A stretch of 64,000 bases of DNA from Profundibacterium mesophilum KAUST100406-0324 (GCF_009835145.1 NZ_APKE01000001.1:62001-126000); one strand, 5' to 3'. Positions 8,808 to 17,254 are shown, numbered from the stretch's first letter. Translations and numbers: made by a program. Notes: generated by a model not told the origin, from the letters alone.

Positions 8808-9401
8808 CTATGAGCGAACGGTCTTGCGCAGCCGGAGGGCGCCCAACCCGCCGAGTCCCGCCAGCAGCATGAAGCCCGCCGCCGGCAGCGGCACGGGGGC
8901 CGGCGCCTCGATCGAGGCCACGATCTCGCCGTTGTTGTCCTCGAAATTGGAATCCCACATGAAGAGCCGAAGCTCGCCCGCCCTGTCGGCGAAGCTGGAG
9001 AAGGCACTGCCGATCTCGAAGACGGGACCGTCGCCGATCATCCCGACCAGCGATCCGAAGGAGGCTGTCAGGCCGTCATCGGTGTAGCTTCCGTAATTGT
9101 GGAACGCGCCATCGGCATTCGTCCTGAAGCTCGGGCGGTGGTTGGGATTGCCCAGAAACCAGTCATCGGAGGGATCGGCATCGACGCTGAACGCATCGCC
9201 GAAGGACAGCATGATCCCCGTCGCAAGGCCGGGGCCATGACCGGCGCGGCTATTGCGCCCGTTATAGGAATGCGCCTGTGCCTCGACGGTGAACACGTTG
9301 ACGGTGCTTGGCGCCGCCGTGATCGCGGATGCGGCACTTGCCGAAAGAAGCATGCCGGTGGCAAGACCGGCGATCGAAAGGGGAGCTTTTGAAATCTTCA
9401 T
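8808..9401 (-). CDS. VPLPA-CTERM sorting-domain exported protein
   Basis: The protein has 197 residues. A signal peptide covers about residues 1-26 (ending ASAASA). A beta-rich body without recognised enzymatic motifs follows. The C-terminus has the three-part sorting signal PVPLPAAGFMLLAGLGGLGALRLRKTVRS: a VPLPA motif, a hydrophobic helix and a basic tail. Such tails are processed by exosortase-type enzymes in Rhodobacteraceae; no exosortase gene is in this window. The body begins near residue 27 (ITAAPSTVNVFTVEAQAHSY) and is rich in Gly, Asp and aromatics, like many extracellular adhesin or matrix proteins. The function is unknown. The ATG start is chosen to fit the signal peptide. Confidence 0.82.
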   Translation of the reverse strand: MKISKAPLSIAGLATGMLLSASAASAITAAPSTVNVFTVEAQAHSYNGRNSRAGHGPGLATGIMLSFGDAFSVDADPSDDWFLGNPNHRPSFRTNADGAFHNYGSYTDDGLTASFGSLVGMIGDGPVFEIGSAFSSFADRAGELRLFMWDSNFEDNNGEIVASIEAPAPVPLPAAGFMLLAGLGGLGALRLRKTVRS

Positions 9402-9471
9402 GATCTTTGAATGCCTCTGTTGATCCACGTCAAATCTCGCTCGTGAGGCCGATCGAAAGCGAGCGTTAATC

Positions 9472-9501
9472 TTGACCCGGCCGCAGATATTACGTTTATC
9501 T
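9472..9501 (+). promoter_or_regulatory. Possible sigma-70-type promoter upstream of DUF4169 gene
   Basis: TTGACC at 9472-9477 is followed, after 17-18 bases, by an AT-rich TTTATCT near 9495-9501 in an otherwise GC-rich region. It points toward the DUF4169 gene, whose start is about 150 bases downstream. This is a weak match and a candidate only. Apart from it, the 9402-9653 stretch holds nothing I can identify. Confidence 0.3.
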
Positions 9502-9653
9502 CTGCTATATCAGGGGGTTTTGGTGCAGGGCTCAGGTGCCGCATTATTTCCCGTTGGGCATTAATGGAATGCAACGCTCAAGATTATCGAAATTCGTGCA
9601 ACATCGGACAATTCGTGCGGGCCGGACCGTGCCCCACAATGCGGAGACAGGCG

Positions 9654-9839
9654 ATGACTGGCGATTCGAAGATTACGTCCCTCACCCGGGTCCGCAAGGC
9701 CCGGCAGCGCGAGGATGCCCGGCGCCAGGCCGATGCCAACAGCGTGAAATTCGGCCGGACCAAGGCCGAGCGCCGCGCCGATGCCGCCGTGCGCGACAAG
9801 GCGGAGAAGCGGCTCGACGATCATGGAAAGGAGCCGTGA
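9654..9839 (+). CDS. DUF4169 family small basic protein
   Basis: The protein has 61 residues, is highly charged, and is helical by composition. The family pattern is evident in ITSLTRVRKARQREDARRQA, followed by NSVKFGRTKAERRADAAVRD. DUF4169 is found almost only in alphaproteobacteria and has no known function; the Arg/Lys-rich helices could bind nucleic acid. The ATG at 9654 was chosen because it follows GGAGAC and gives the family's length. The stop codon overlaps the GTG start of the next gene, so the pair is translationally coupled. Confidence 0.85.
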   Translation: MTGDSKITSLTRVRKARQREDARRQADANSVKFGRTKAERRADAAVRDKAEKRLDDHGKEP

Positions 9840-10072
9840 GCACAGCTCCCCTCAAGCGCTCCTTGACGCTGCGCGGGCATCGCACCAGCGTCTCGCTCGA
9901 GGAGCCCTTCTGGCGCGCGTTCAAGGAGATCGCCCAAGAGCGCGGCGAGCCCGTCAACGCTCTTGCCGCACGGATCGATGCCGAGCGCGCCGAGGGCACG
10001 GGGCTCGCTTCGGCGATCCGGCTCCATGTGCTTGCGCATTACGTCACCCGGGCCGAGGCGCAGACGCCCTAG
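9836..10072 (+). CDS. Ribbon-helix-helix domain protein
   Basis: The protein has 78 residues. The segment TLRGHRTSVSLEEPFWRAFKEIA matches the strand-helix of a ribbon-helix-helix fold of the RHH_4 type, followed by a second helix around VNALAARIDA. Such proteins bind DNA as dimers, so a small transcriptional regulator is likely. The start is GTG, overlapping the upstream TGA, with a strong AAAGGAG site. The target is unknown; it may regulate its own two-gene operon. Confidence 0.8.
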   Translation: MSTAPLKRSLTLRGHRTSVSLEEPFWRAFKEIAQERGEPVNALAARIDAERAEGTGLASAIRLHVLAHYVTRAEAQTP

Positions 10073-10175
10073 GAAGCCCCGGCCCCCTGCGGACCATCGC
10101 CATGCAAGGCCCCGCGCCGCCGGCCCGGCCTTGCCCCCGTCGAGGGGCCGCCCGGGCGATGCGGCGCGGACGCGC

Positions 10176-10727
10176 TCAGTTCGCGGCGCTGGCAGGAAGC
10201 GCGTTCGTGGTAAAGAGATAATCATCCCCCTCGGCACCCGAGTGGCAGGCGATGCAGCCCTGATCGGCGCCCTTGGCGACCCGTCCTGCCAGCTGCATTC
10301 CCTTGGGATTCTTGTCGAGCGTGCCGTCGGGGAGATACTTGGCCCAGAACCAGTTCTGCGTATCCGGATCGTACCCTTCCTCGCGGCGGAACATCACGGT
10401 GATCGCGCCCAGATGCTTGTCGGGATCGGCAAGGATCTCGTCCGCGCTGACGCCTTCGGGGCCATAGTTGCGCTTGACGACGAGCGCACCCTCATGGCCG
10501 TCCACCGTGGCATCGACGTAGAAGGTCTCGAGCATCATGCCATGGGGCGCCAAGCCCTCGTAGGGAAAGGCCCGAAGCATGTCCTCGCCGGCCATTCCAT
10601 CCTCGACCATGACGTCCCAGAGCTTCGCCGCGTAATCGGTGTCCTCGGGGTTGCCGAACGGCGCATCCTGCGCCTGCAGGCCGCCCGCGGTCAATGCGAT
10701 CGCCGTAGCCGTCAAAAGCGTTTTCAT
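10176..10727 (-). CDS. Cytochrome P460 family protein
   Basis: This is an exported c-type haem protein of 183 residues. A signal peptide covers residues 1-20 (ending LQAQ). The single haem attachment motif CIACH is at 158-162, close to the C-terminus as in the cytochrome P460/c-prime-beta family. The preceding beta-rich body includes VMFRREEGYDPDTQNWFW, a typical family element. P460 proteins act on hydroxylamine or bind NO; Lys85 in ALVVKRNYG is a candidate for the family's haem-crosslinking lysine, but that assignment is uncertain. The ATG has a GGGAGGA site. It stands alone and is divergent from the next gene, with an operator-like inverted repeat upstream. Confidence 0.82.
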   Translation of the reverse strand: MKTLLTATAIALTAGGLQAQDAPFGNPEDTDYAAKLWDVMVEDGMAGEDMLRAFPYEGLAPHGMMLETFYVDATVDGHEGALVVKRNYGPEGVSADEILADPDKHLGAITVMFRREEGYDPDTQNWFWAKYLPDGTLDKNPKGMQLAGRVAKGADQGCIACHSGAEGDDYLFTTNALPASAAN

Positions 10728-10792
10728 CGTTATTCCTCCCTCATTGGTTGGGTCCACTATGCCCCGGCAGCGGGCGGAGCGGTTTCACCATC

Positions 10793-10806
10793 ATGTCACA
10801 TGACAT
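10793..10806. promoter_or_regulatory. Operator-like inverted repeat ATGTCA-N2-TGACAT
   Basis: A perfect 6-bp inverted repeat with a 2-base centre (10793-10798 and 10801-10806) lies 66 bases upstream of the cytochrome P460 start and about 97 bases upstream of the divergent small secreted protein gene. It looks like a dimeric regulator site. It does not match the FNR/NnrR consensus (TTGAT-N4-ATCAA), and I cannot name the regulator. Confidence 0.4.
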
Positions 10807-10902
10807 CACGAAACCGTCACCGCGATGGACGCAGCGTGGCTCATTCGGCAGGCTGCATGCAATGCTGCATACTGCCGGCCCCCGAAGCGAGGTGCTGCCC
10901 GA

Positions 10903-11265
10903 ATGGCCGATCACATGACCCGACTGGCACTGCTGACCGGTCTCTTCGCATTGACCGCGCATATCGCTCCCGGCTCCGCCGAGGCCGCACCGGAAAGCGC
11001 GACCCCGCAGCTTTGCGTCACCAACGAGAGCGACGAGACCCTCAATTTCACGGTCGAGACACGGGACGGCGTCCGGCGGGGCATGCGCCTCGATCCCGCG
11101 GCCTATCTGTGTGCGCCGGGCCCCGCGCCGGATGGCGGGGTGGTGAGCGTCTTCGTCGATGAAAGCCACCTCGAGGGCTGCTCGCGCCTCGTTCCGGGCG
11201 GCGCGTCGGAGGCGCTGCGCCGTTTCGCCAGCTTCGATCGCTGCCGCTGGGCCTCTCACGACTGA
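10903..11265 (+). CDS. Small secreted protein, unknown function
   Basis: The protein has 120 residues from the ATG at 10903, or 116 from the internal ATG at 10915. A signal peptide ends near AEAAP (about residue 29). The mature part is short and has four cysteines (in QLCVTN, AYLCAP, EGCSRL and DRCRW), which could form two disulfides in the periplasm. LCVTNESDETLNFTVETRDG suggests a beta-sandwich. I do not recognise the family. It is divergent from the cytochrome P460 gene and 112 bases upstream of the RACo gene. Confidence 0.65.
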   Translation: MADHMTRLALLTGLFALTAHIAPGSAEAAPESATPQLCVTNESDETLNFTVETRDGVRRGMRLDPAAYLCAPGPAPDGGVVSVFVDESHLEGCSRLVPGGASEALRRFASFDRCRWASHD

Positions 11266-11377
11266 GCGGCGGCACGGGCGCTTTGGCCCGGCCATGCCGC
11301 CACCGCTGGCTTTCGGCTTTCGCCGCGCCCCCGCTTCGCTATGGTCGCGCCGTAACCGTGCCCGAAGGACAGCGCTC

Positions 11378-13423
11378 ATGAGCCAGGATCCCCTTGTCAT
11401 CTTCACCCCCTCCGGCAAACGCGGGCGGGTCCCGCGCGGCACCCGCGTGCTCGACGCGGCTCGGCGGCTTGGGGTCGATCTCGATTCTGTCTGCGGCGGG
11501 CGGGGCATCTGTTCGAAATGCCAGGTCACGCCCGGCAGCGGCCAGTTTCTCAAGCATGGCCTGCACGTCGCGCAGGATGCCCTGTCGCCGTGGAACGCGG
11601 TGGAGGCACGCTACGACGAGCTGCGCGGCCTTGCGCCCGGACGCAGGCTGGGATGCCAGGCCGTCATCGAGAGCGATGTGGTCATCGACGTACCGCCCGA
11701 AAGCCAGGTGCACAGGCAGGTCGTGCGCAAGGAGGCCGCGCAACGCGACATCCGCATGGACCCGGCGACAAGGCTCCATTTCGTCGAGGTGCCCGAGCCG
11801 GACATGCACGAGCCCTCGGGCGATCTCGAACGGCTCGCCGCCGCGCTCGCCGCGCAATGGCAGATCGGCCCCCTCGATGTGCCACTGCCGGTCCTGGCGC
11901 GGATACAGCCTGCGCTGCGGGCCGGGAAATGGCGCGTGACCGTCGCCGTTCACCGCGATCACGGCGAGGGGCCCGCGCGGCTCGTGGATATCTGGCCGGG
12001 GCTGCACGAGGATGGCATCTACGGGCTCGCCGTCGATCTGGGCTCGACCACCATCGCCGCGCATCTGTGCGACCTCGACGACGGCCGGGTCCTCGCCTCG
12101 GCCGGCATCATGAACCCGCAGATAAGGTTCGGCGAGGACCTGATGAGCCGGGTGAGCTACGCCATGATGAACCCGGACGGCGATGCGGAGATGACCCAGG
12201 CCGTGCGCCGCGCCATCGACACGCTCGCGGCGCAGATCGCGGTCGATGCCGAAGTCGATCCCCGCGCCATCGTCGAGACGGTCTTCGTCTGCAATCCGGT
12301 GATGCATCACCTGCTTCTCGGGATCGACCCCGTCGAGCTGGGACAGGCGCCCTTCGCGCTGGCCACGTCCGGCGCCCTCTCCCTCGCCGCCTCCGAGCTC
12401 GACCTCTCGGCGATCAATCCCGCGGCGCGCAGCTATATCCTGCCCTGCATCGCGGGCCATGTCGGCGCCGATGCGGCCGCCGTCGCGCTCAGCGAGGATC
12501 CCTTTGCGCAGGAGGCCCTGTCGCTGATCGTCGATGTGGGCACGAATGCCGAGATCCTCCTTGGCGACCGGAACGGGGTCCTCGCCTGCTCCTCGCCCAC
12601 CGGGCCGGCCTTCGAGGGCGCGCAGATCAGCTCGGGCCAGCGCGCCGCCGCCGGCGCGATCGAGGCGCTGCGCATCGACCGCGAGACCGGCATGCCGCGC
12701 TTCAGGGTGATCGGCTGCCCGCTTTGGTCCGACGAGGCAGGCTTCGAGGAGGCCGTGGGCGCGGGCGGGATCACGGGGATCTGCGGCTCCGGCATCATCG
12801 AGGCCGTGGCGGAGATGCGCATGGGCGGTCTTCTCGATGCGTCCGGCCTGATCGGCTCGGCGGCGCAGACGGGCTGCGACCGCCTCGTGCCCGACGGGCG
12901 CACGCATTCCTATGTCGTGCATGACGGGCGCCCCGATGGCGGCCCGCTCATCACCGTCACCCAGGGCGATATCCGCGCGATCCAGCTTGCCAAGTCCGCG
13001 CTCTATGCGGGCGCGCGCCTGCTGATGGACGAGCGCGGCGTCGACCGCGTCGACCGCGTCGTGCTCGCCGGCGCCTTCGGGGCCCATATCTCGCCGCTGC
13101 ACGCGATGGTGCTGGGGATGATCCCCGACGTGCCCCTCGACAAGGTCACCAGTGCCGGCAACGCGGCGGGAACCGGCGCGCGCATCGCGCTTCTGGACCG
13201 CGAGGCACGCGGCAGGATCGAAAGGGACGTGCGCCGGATTCACAAGGTCGAGACCGCGATCGAGCCGCGCTTCCAGGAGCACTTCATCGCCGCGAACGCC
13301 ATCCCCCACGCAACGGCGCAATTTCCGGAATTGTCGCGCGAAGTGACCCTGCCCCAGGTCAATTTCAACGCGGGAGGCGGCGATGGCGGCGGCGGCGGAC
13401 GCAGGCGTCGCCGACGCGGCTGA
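11378..13423 (+). CDS. RACo-type corrinoid protein activator (2Fe-2S ferredoxin plus ASKHA domain)
   Basis: The protein has 681 residues. The N-terminal domain is a plant-type [2Fe-2S] ferredoxin with C39, C45 and C48 (SVCGGRGICSKC) and C93 (LGCQAV). The middle and C-terminal parts (from about 215) form the DUF4445/ASKHA ATPase seen in reductive activators of corrinoid proteins, with GLAVDLGSTTIAAHL, LIVDVGTNAEILLG and GICGSGIIEAVAE. Such proteins use ATP to re-reduce inactive Co(II) corrinoid in methyltransferase systems. No methyltransferase or corrinoid protein gene is adjacent here. The extreme C-terminus is an unusual run of Gly then Arg. Two bases separate its stop from the next start codon. 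Confidence 0.85.
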   Translation: MSQDPLVIFTPSGKRGRVPRGTRVLDAARRLGVDLDSVCGGRGICSKCQVTPGSGQFLKHGLHVAQDALSPWNAVEARYDELRGLAPGRRLGCQAVIESDVVIDVPPESQVHRQVVRKEAAQRDIRMDPATRLHFVEVPEPDMHEPSGDLERLAAALAAQWQIGPLDVPLPVLARIQPALRAGKWRVTVAVHRDHGEGPARLVDIWPGLHEDGIYGLAVDLGSTTIAAHLCDLDDGRVLASAGIMNPQIRFGEDLMSRVSYAMMNPDGDAEMTQAVRRAIDTLAAQIAVDAEVDPRAIVETVFVCNPVMHHLLLGIDPVELGQAPFALATSGALSLAASELDLSAINPAARSYILPCIAGHVGADAAAVALSEDPFAQEALSLIVDVGTNAEILLGDRNGVLACSSPTGPAFEGAQISSGQRAAAGAIEALRIDRETGMPRFRVIGCPLWSDEAGFEEAVGAGGITGICGSGIIEAVAEMRMGGLLDASGLIGSAAQTGCDRLVPDGRTHSYVVHDGRPDGGPLITVTQGDIRAIQLAKSALYAGARLLMDERGVDRVDRVVLAGAFGAHISPLHAMVLGMIPDVPLDKVTSAGNAAGTGARIALLDREARGRIERDVRRIHKVETAIEPRFQEHFIAANAIPHATAQFPELSREVTLPQVNFNAGGGDGGGGGRRRRRRG

Positions 13424-13425
13424 GC

Positions 13426-14412
13426 ATGGACGAGATCTTCGATGTTCTGGTGGTCGGGCAGGAGGGCCGGATCGGCTATGAAGCGGCCGTCTTCGCCGCC
13501 TCGCTGCGCCGGTCCGACCCCGACTTCGCCGGCCGCCTGATCGTCGCCGAGCCGCAGCCGGGGCCGCTCTGGCACTCGGACCCGCGCATCGCCGACCCGG
13601 CCCTGCGCGCCCTGCTGGGCGATCTGGGCGCGCAGATCGTGCCCTTCGCCTCGCGCCATTTCGGCAGCGAATATCCCTATGGCAACAAGATCGAGGCGCT
13701 GAGGGTCATGGATCCCGGGCGTCCCTTCGTCTTCTTCGACAGTGACACGCTGATCACCGCACCCCTCGGCGCGGTCCCATTCGATTTCGACCGGCCCTCC
13801 GCCTCGCTCCGGCGTGAGAATACCTGGCCCCGGATCGAGCTTTACGGCCCCAGCCTCGCGGATATCTGGGGGGCGCTCTACCGGCAATTCGATCTCGACT
13901 TCGCAGCCTCGCTCGATCCGGGCCATCCGGAGCATTTCTGGAAACGCTATTCCTATTTCAACGCGGGCTTCTACTATCACCGCTCGGCGCCGCGCTTCGG
14001 GGCGCTCTTCGAGCGATATGCCAGGACGATCCGCGATGCACCGCCGCCGGAGCTCGTCTTGCAGGAGCTCGATCCCTGGCTCGACCAGATCGCCCTGCCC
14101 CTCGTGATCCATGCCCTGGGCGGGGGCCTCGATGCCTTGCCACCTGGCCATCTCGACGGCGCGGCGAGCTGCCATTACCGCAGCTTTCCGCTGCTTTATG
14201 CCAGGGAGAGCGATGCCACCGTCGAGCTTCTGGAGACCGTCCTCGCGCCCAATCCGATCAAGAAGGTCCTCAAGGCATACGAGCCGCTGCGCAAGATTGT
14301 CTACCAAGGCAAGGGCCGCATCCTGCGCGACCTTTTCGACAGGGACGCCCTGCCCCGGCGCGAGGCGGCGATCCGCAACCGGATCAAGCGCGAGAAGCTC
14401 TGGCTGCGATAG
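13426..14412 (+). CDS. Putative GT-A-type glycosyltransferase-like protein, unknown function
   Basis: The protein has 328 residues, with no signal peptide and no clear membrane segment. I do not recognise a named family. The region FVFFDSDTLI (near residues 102-111), after NKIEALRVMD, resembles the DxD strand of GT-A-fold nucleotide-sugar transferases, and YSYFNAGFYYH resembles the acceptor-side FNAG motif of such enzymes. The C-terminal 60 residues are basic and helical. The start is 2 bases after the RACo stop, so the two are cotranscribed and probably coupled. Glycosyl transfer is inference from the fold-like motifs; the link to corrinoid activation is unclear. Confidence 0.6.
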   Translation: MDEIFDVLVVGQEGRIGYEAAVFAASLRRSDPDFAGRLIVAEPQPGPLWHSDPRIADPALRALLGDLGAQIVPFASRHFGSEYPYGNKIEALRVMDPGRPFVFFDSDTLITAPLGAVPFDFDRPSASLRRENTWPRIELYGPSLADIWGALYRQFDLDFAASLDPGHPEHFWKRYSYFNAGFYYHRSAPRFGALFERYARTIRDAPPPELVLQELDPWLDQIALPLVIHALGGGLDALPPGHLDGAASCHYRSFPLLYARESDATVELLETVLAPNPIKKVLKAYEPLRKIVYQGKGRILRDLFDRDALPRREAAIRNRIKREKLWLR

Positions 14413-14782
14413 GCCCGCGCCAGAACCGCCCGGATCACAATGAGCAATCCGAGCGGCAGCACTGACAAAGGGAGAAATCGTTAAGCCTTGGCACGGCAGG
14501 GACCGGTCATGCCGATGTGCCGCATCCATGGAGGATCAGCGCGCGAACTGTCCAAAAGTTTCCCTCGCGGGCGATGTTTTCGAACCGTTCCGCCGCAAAC
14601 CCGCAGGATAATTGATAAATGAGTTGCTCATGCGAGAAGCCGTTGCCCCTCCCGCCGGGCGCTTTCGAGGGTGCCCTGCGTCGCGGCCCTGGGCATTGGC
14701 CCCCGTGTCGGGAGCACCGGATGAACCCTGCTTCGGGCGCGCCGGGCCGAAGCCTGTGCGCCTCTCGGAACCGGCGGCACGA
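14413..14782. other. Intergenic region between convergent genes, no gene seen
   Basis: These 370 bases lie between the glycosyltransferase-like gene and the convergent anti-sigma gene. An imperfect hairpin (14490-14498 with 14510-14521) is the only structure I see and could terminate the upstream gene. Short open frames here lack ribosome binding sites and protein-like composition. Confidence 0.4.
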
Positions 14783-15520
14783 TCAGAGCGGGGTGATCGG
14801 ACCGGCGGCCAGAACGGCCCCTGTCGGCGCCCCTGTCGGCGAGCCCCCTTCGGGCTCGTCGCTGATCGCAAGCACGGCGGTGCCGAGCATGGCCGCAAGC
14901 GCAGGCGGAAGGCCGAGCCGCGCGGTCCGCGCATCCGGGAGCACGCCGAGCGAAATCGGCGCCTCCTCGGTCTCGGCGATCAGCCACAGCTCGAGCGCCC
15001 GGCCCGGCGCCGGCGCGCCGCTGGCCCGCGTCACGGTCAGGGCCTCGCCATCGGCCGCAAGCCGCACCGCGACGCGCAGCGCCCCGTCCTCCGAGGCCAG
15101 ATCGGCGCCGAGCCCGGCTGCCTCCCGCACGGTCCCGCCCGATCGTTCGGGTACTCCCGGCTCCGGCATGCCGAGGCGGCTTTGCGGCAGCACGAGCACC
15201 GCCACGACGAGCACCGCGCCTGCCACGAGGCCGCCCCCGAGCGTTCCTCCGACAAGCCCCGGCAGCGACCAGCGCCGCCGTTCCTTGCCGAATATCCGCC
15301 CCTCTATTGCCGGGCGCAGGGCGGCGGGCGGCGCCACCGGCACGATATCGGCGGCAAGCGCGACGAAGGCCTCCTGCCAGCGGGCGAGCTCGGCACGCAA
15401 TGCCCCGCTCACGGCCAGTCGCGCCTCGAACTCGGCACGCTCGCCCGGCCCCATGAGGTGCAGCGCGTATTCCGCCGCCTCGGTGGAGGCATCATCGCCG
15501 GGAAAGGGAAGCTGCGTCAT
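14783..15520 (-). CDS. RskA-like anti-sigma factor
   Basis: The protein has 245 residues. The N-terminal region EAAEYALHLMGPGERAEFEA is the anti-sigma/zinc-finger-like helical domain of the RskA group. One transmembrane helix follows (about 91-114, VGGTLGGGLVAGAVLVVAVL). The periplasmic C-terminal RskA domain ends with a long Gly/Pro-rich stretch. Such proteins hold an ECF sigma factor at the membrane and release it by regulated proteolysis. The ATG overlaps the sigma factor's stop codon (ATGA), an arrangement that couples their synthesis. Confidence 0.88.
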   Translation of the reverse strand: MTQLPFPGDDASTEAAEYALHLMGPGERAEFEARLAVSGALRAELARWQEAFVALAADIVPVAPPAALRPAIEGRIFGKERRRWSLPGLVGGTLGGGLVAGAVLVVAVLVLPQSRLGMPEPGVPERSGGTVREAAGLGADLASEDGALRVAVRLAADGEALTVTRASGAPAPGRALELWLIAETEEAPISLGVLPDARTARLGLPPALAAMLGTAVLAISDEPEGGSPTGAPTGAVLAAGPITPL

Positions 15521-16059
15521 CTGGACAGACACTCTCTCAGTTTCTGCAGGCTGCGGCGCAGCCAGGTTCGCATCGTGTTCAAAGGCACATCGTGACGGTG
15601 TGCCAGCTCGGCATAGGACATCCCGTCGAGATAGGCGCCGCGCACCGCGCCCGCCCGGGCGGCTTCGAGCTCCGCAAGGCAGGCGCCGATCCGTGCCGCC
15701 TCGGAGGCCGCGATGGCCGCCATTTCCGGGCCGGGCGCCCCGTCCGCGAGGCCGGAAACCGTATCGATGTCGTATGCAGGCGCCTTTCTGGCGCGCTTGC
15801 GGTCGATGGCACTGTTGCGCGCCACGGTGATCAGCCAGGTCATCGGGCTGAGCCCGTTGGCCGTGTAGTGGCCGGCATTGCGCCAGACCTTAACAAAGAC
15901 CTCCTGCAACACATCCTCCGCATCGGCCCTGTCGTCCAAGACACGCAGGCAGACGCCGAAGAGTTTCGCGCTGGTCGCGTCATAGAGCGACAGGAAGGCC
16001 TGGCGGTCGCCGGTCGCGATCCGCCCGATCATGAATTCGATATCCGTGGTGGTGGTCAC
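15517..16059 (-). CDS. ECF RNA polymerase sigma factor (RpoE/SigK-like)
   Basis: This alternative sigma factor has 180 residues. Sigma region 2 is at about 20-90, with [16 protein letters not shown] and [17 protein letters not shown]. Region 4 is at about 120-175, with [20 protein letters not shown] forming the helix-turn-helix. The start is GTG, with a good GGGGAGCGGGAA site upstream; the first in-frame ATG would cut into region 2. It is cotranscribed with the overlapping anti-sigma gene. Target promoters and the inducing stress cannot be read from the sequence, and I did not find an obvious autoregulatory promoter. Confidence 0.92.
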   Translation of the reverse strand: MTTTTDIEFMIGRIATGDRQAFLSLYDATSAKLFGVCLRVLDDRADAEDVLQEVFVKVWRNAGHYTANGLSPMTWLITVARNSAIDRKRARKAPAYDIDTVSGLADGAPGPEMAAIAASEAARIGACLAELEAARAGAVRGAYLDGMSYAELAHRHDVPLNTMRTWLRRSLQKLRECLSR

Positions 16060-16222
16060 TTCCCGCTCCCCGCTGCGCGCGGATGGACTAGACCAAAGTT
16101 GCCGCCGCCTGACCAGTGCCGGAGGGCGGTCGCCGCCCCTTTCCCTTGCGGCCCGTCATGATATGTTGCACCACGCGCGCAACGCGGCGAGCGCGGCGCA
16201 AGTTGTTGGAAGGGGACATCAC

Positions 16223-17209
16223 ATGGCCGATGGCACGAACGACATCCACTCAAGGCCCACCGAGGAGATCTCGGTCCGGGAGGTGTTCGGCATCGACAGC
16301 GACATGGCGGTCAAGGGGTTCGCCGAGCGGACCGAGCGCGTCCCCGAGACCGACAGCACCTACAAGTTCGACCCCGACACCACGCTCGCGATCCTCGCGG
16401 GCTTCCAGCACAATCGCCGGGTGATGGTGCAGGGCTATCACGGCACCGGCAAGTCGACCCATATCGAACAGGTGGCAAGCCGCCTCAACTGGCCTTGCGT
16501 GCGGGTCAATCTCGACAGCCATATCAGCCGGATCGACCTCATCGGCAAGGACGCGATCAAGCTCAAGGGCGGAATGCAGGTCACCGAGTTCCAGGAAGGC
16601 ATCCTGCCTTGGGCGCTGCGCAACCCGACCGCGATCGTCTTCGACGAATACGATGCGGGCCGCGCCGACGTGATGTTCGTGATCCAGCGGGTGCTCGAGG
16701 TGGACGGCAAGCTCACGCTGCTCGACCAGAACGAGGTCATCACCCCGCATCCCAGCTTCCGTCTCTTTGCCACCGCCAACACCGTGGGTCTCGGCGACAC
16801 GACGGGCCTTTATCACGGCACGCAGCAGATCAACCAGGGCCAGATGGACCGTTGGAGCCTCGTCGCCACGCTGAACTATCTCAGCCATGATGCCGAGGCC
16901 GCGATCGTCCTGAGCAAGGTTCCGAGCTACAACACCGAGAAGGGCCGCCAGACGATCAACCGCATGGTCACCGTCGCGGACCTGACCCGAACGGCCTTCA
17001 TGAACGGTGATCTGTCCACGGTGATGTCACCGCGCACGGTCATCGCCTGGGCGCAGAATGCCAGCATCTTTCGTGATGTGGGCTACGCCTTCCGGCTGAC
17101 CTTCCTCAACAAATGCGACGAACTCGAGCGCGAGACGGTCGCCGAGTTCTACCAGCGCTGCTTCGACGAGGAGCTGCCGGAGAGCGCCGCGAGCCTGAGC
17201 CTCGGCTGA
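16223..17209 (+). CDS. cobS: Aerobic cobaltochelatase subunit CobS
   Basis: This AAA+ ATPase subunit of the CobNST complex inserts cobalt into hydrogenobyrinate a,c-diamide in aerobic cobalamin synthesis. It has 328 residues, the normal length. Walker A is GYHGTGKS (71-78) and Walker B is VFDEYD (about 138-143). The start has a GGAAGGGG site 8 bases upstream. Its partner cobT lies 1.56 kb downstream on the same strand, but an opposite-strand gene and a terminator separate them, so they are probably transcribed independently. Confidence 0.95.
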   Translation: MADGTNDIHSRPTEEISVREVFGIDSDMAVKGFAERTERVPETDSTYKFDPDTTLAILAGFQHNRRVMVQGYHGTGKSTHIEQVASRLNWPCVRVNLDSHISRIDLIGKDAIKLKGGMQVTEFQEGILPWALRNPTAIVFDEYDAGRADVMFVIQRVLEVDGKLTLLDQNEVITPHPSFRLFATANTVGLGDTTGLYHGTQQINQGQMDRWSLVATLNYLSHDAEAAIVLSKVPSYNTEKGRQTINRMVTVADLTRTAFMNGDLSTVMSPRTVIAWAQNASIFRDVGYAFRLTFLNKCDELERETVAEFYQRCFDEELPESAASLSLG

Positions 17210-17254
17210 CCTGCCCCCCGGGGCATCGCACGCACCACCCTCTTGAACCAAGAA

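Noticed and set aside
9654-10072. Calling the DUF4169/RHH pair a toxin-antitoxin module.
   Set aside because: Neither protein resembles a known toxin; only gene size and overlap suggest it, so it was kept as an open observation rather than a call.
11339-13321. A 660-codon open frame on the minus strand opposite the RACo gene.
   Set aside because: The plus-strand protein has intact ferredoxin cysteines and ASKHA motifs; the minus-strand translation has no recognisable domain and is His/Arg-rich as shadows are.
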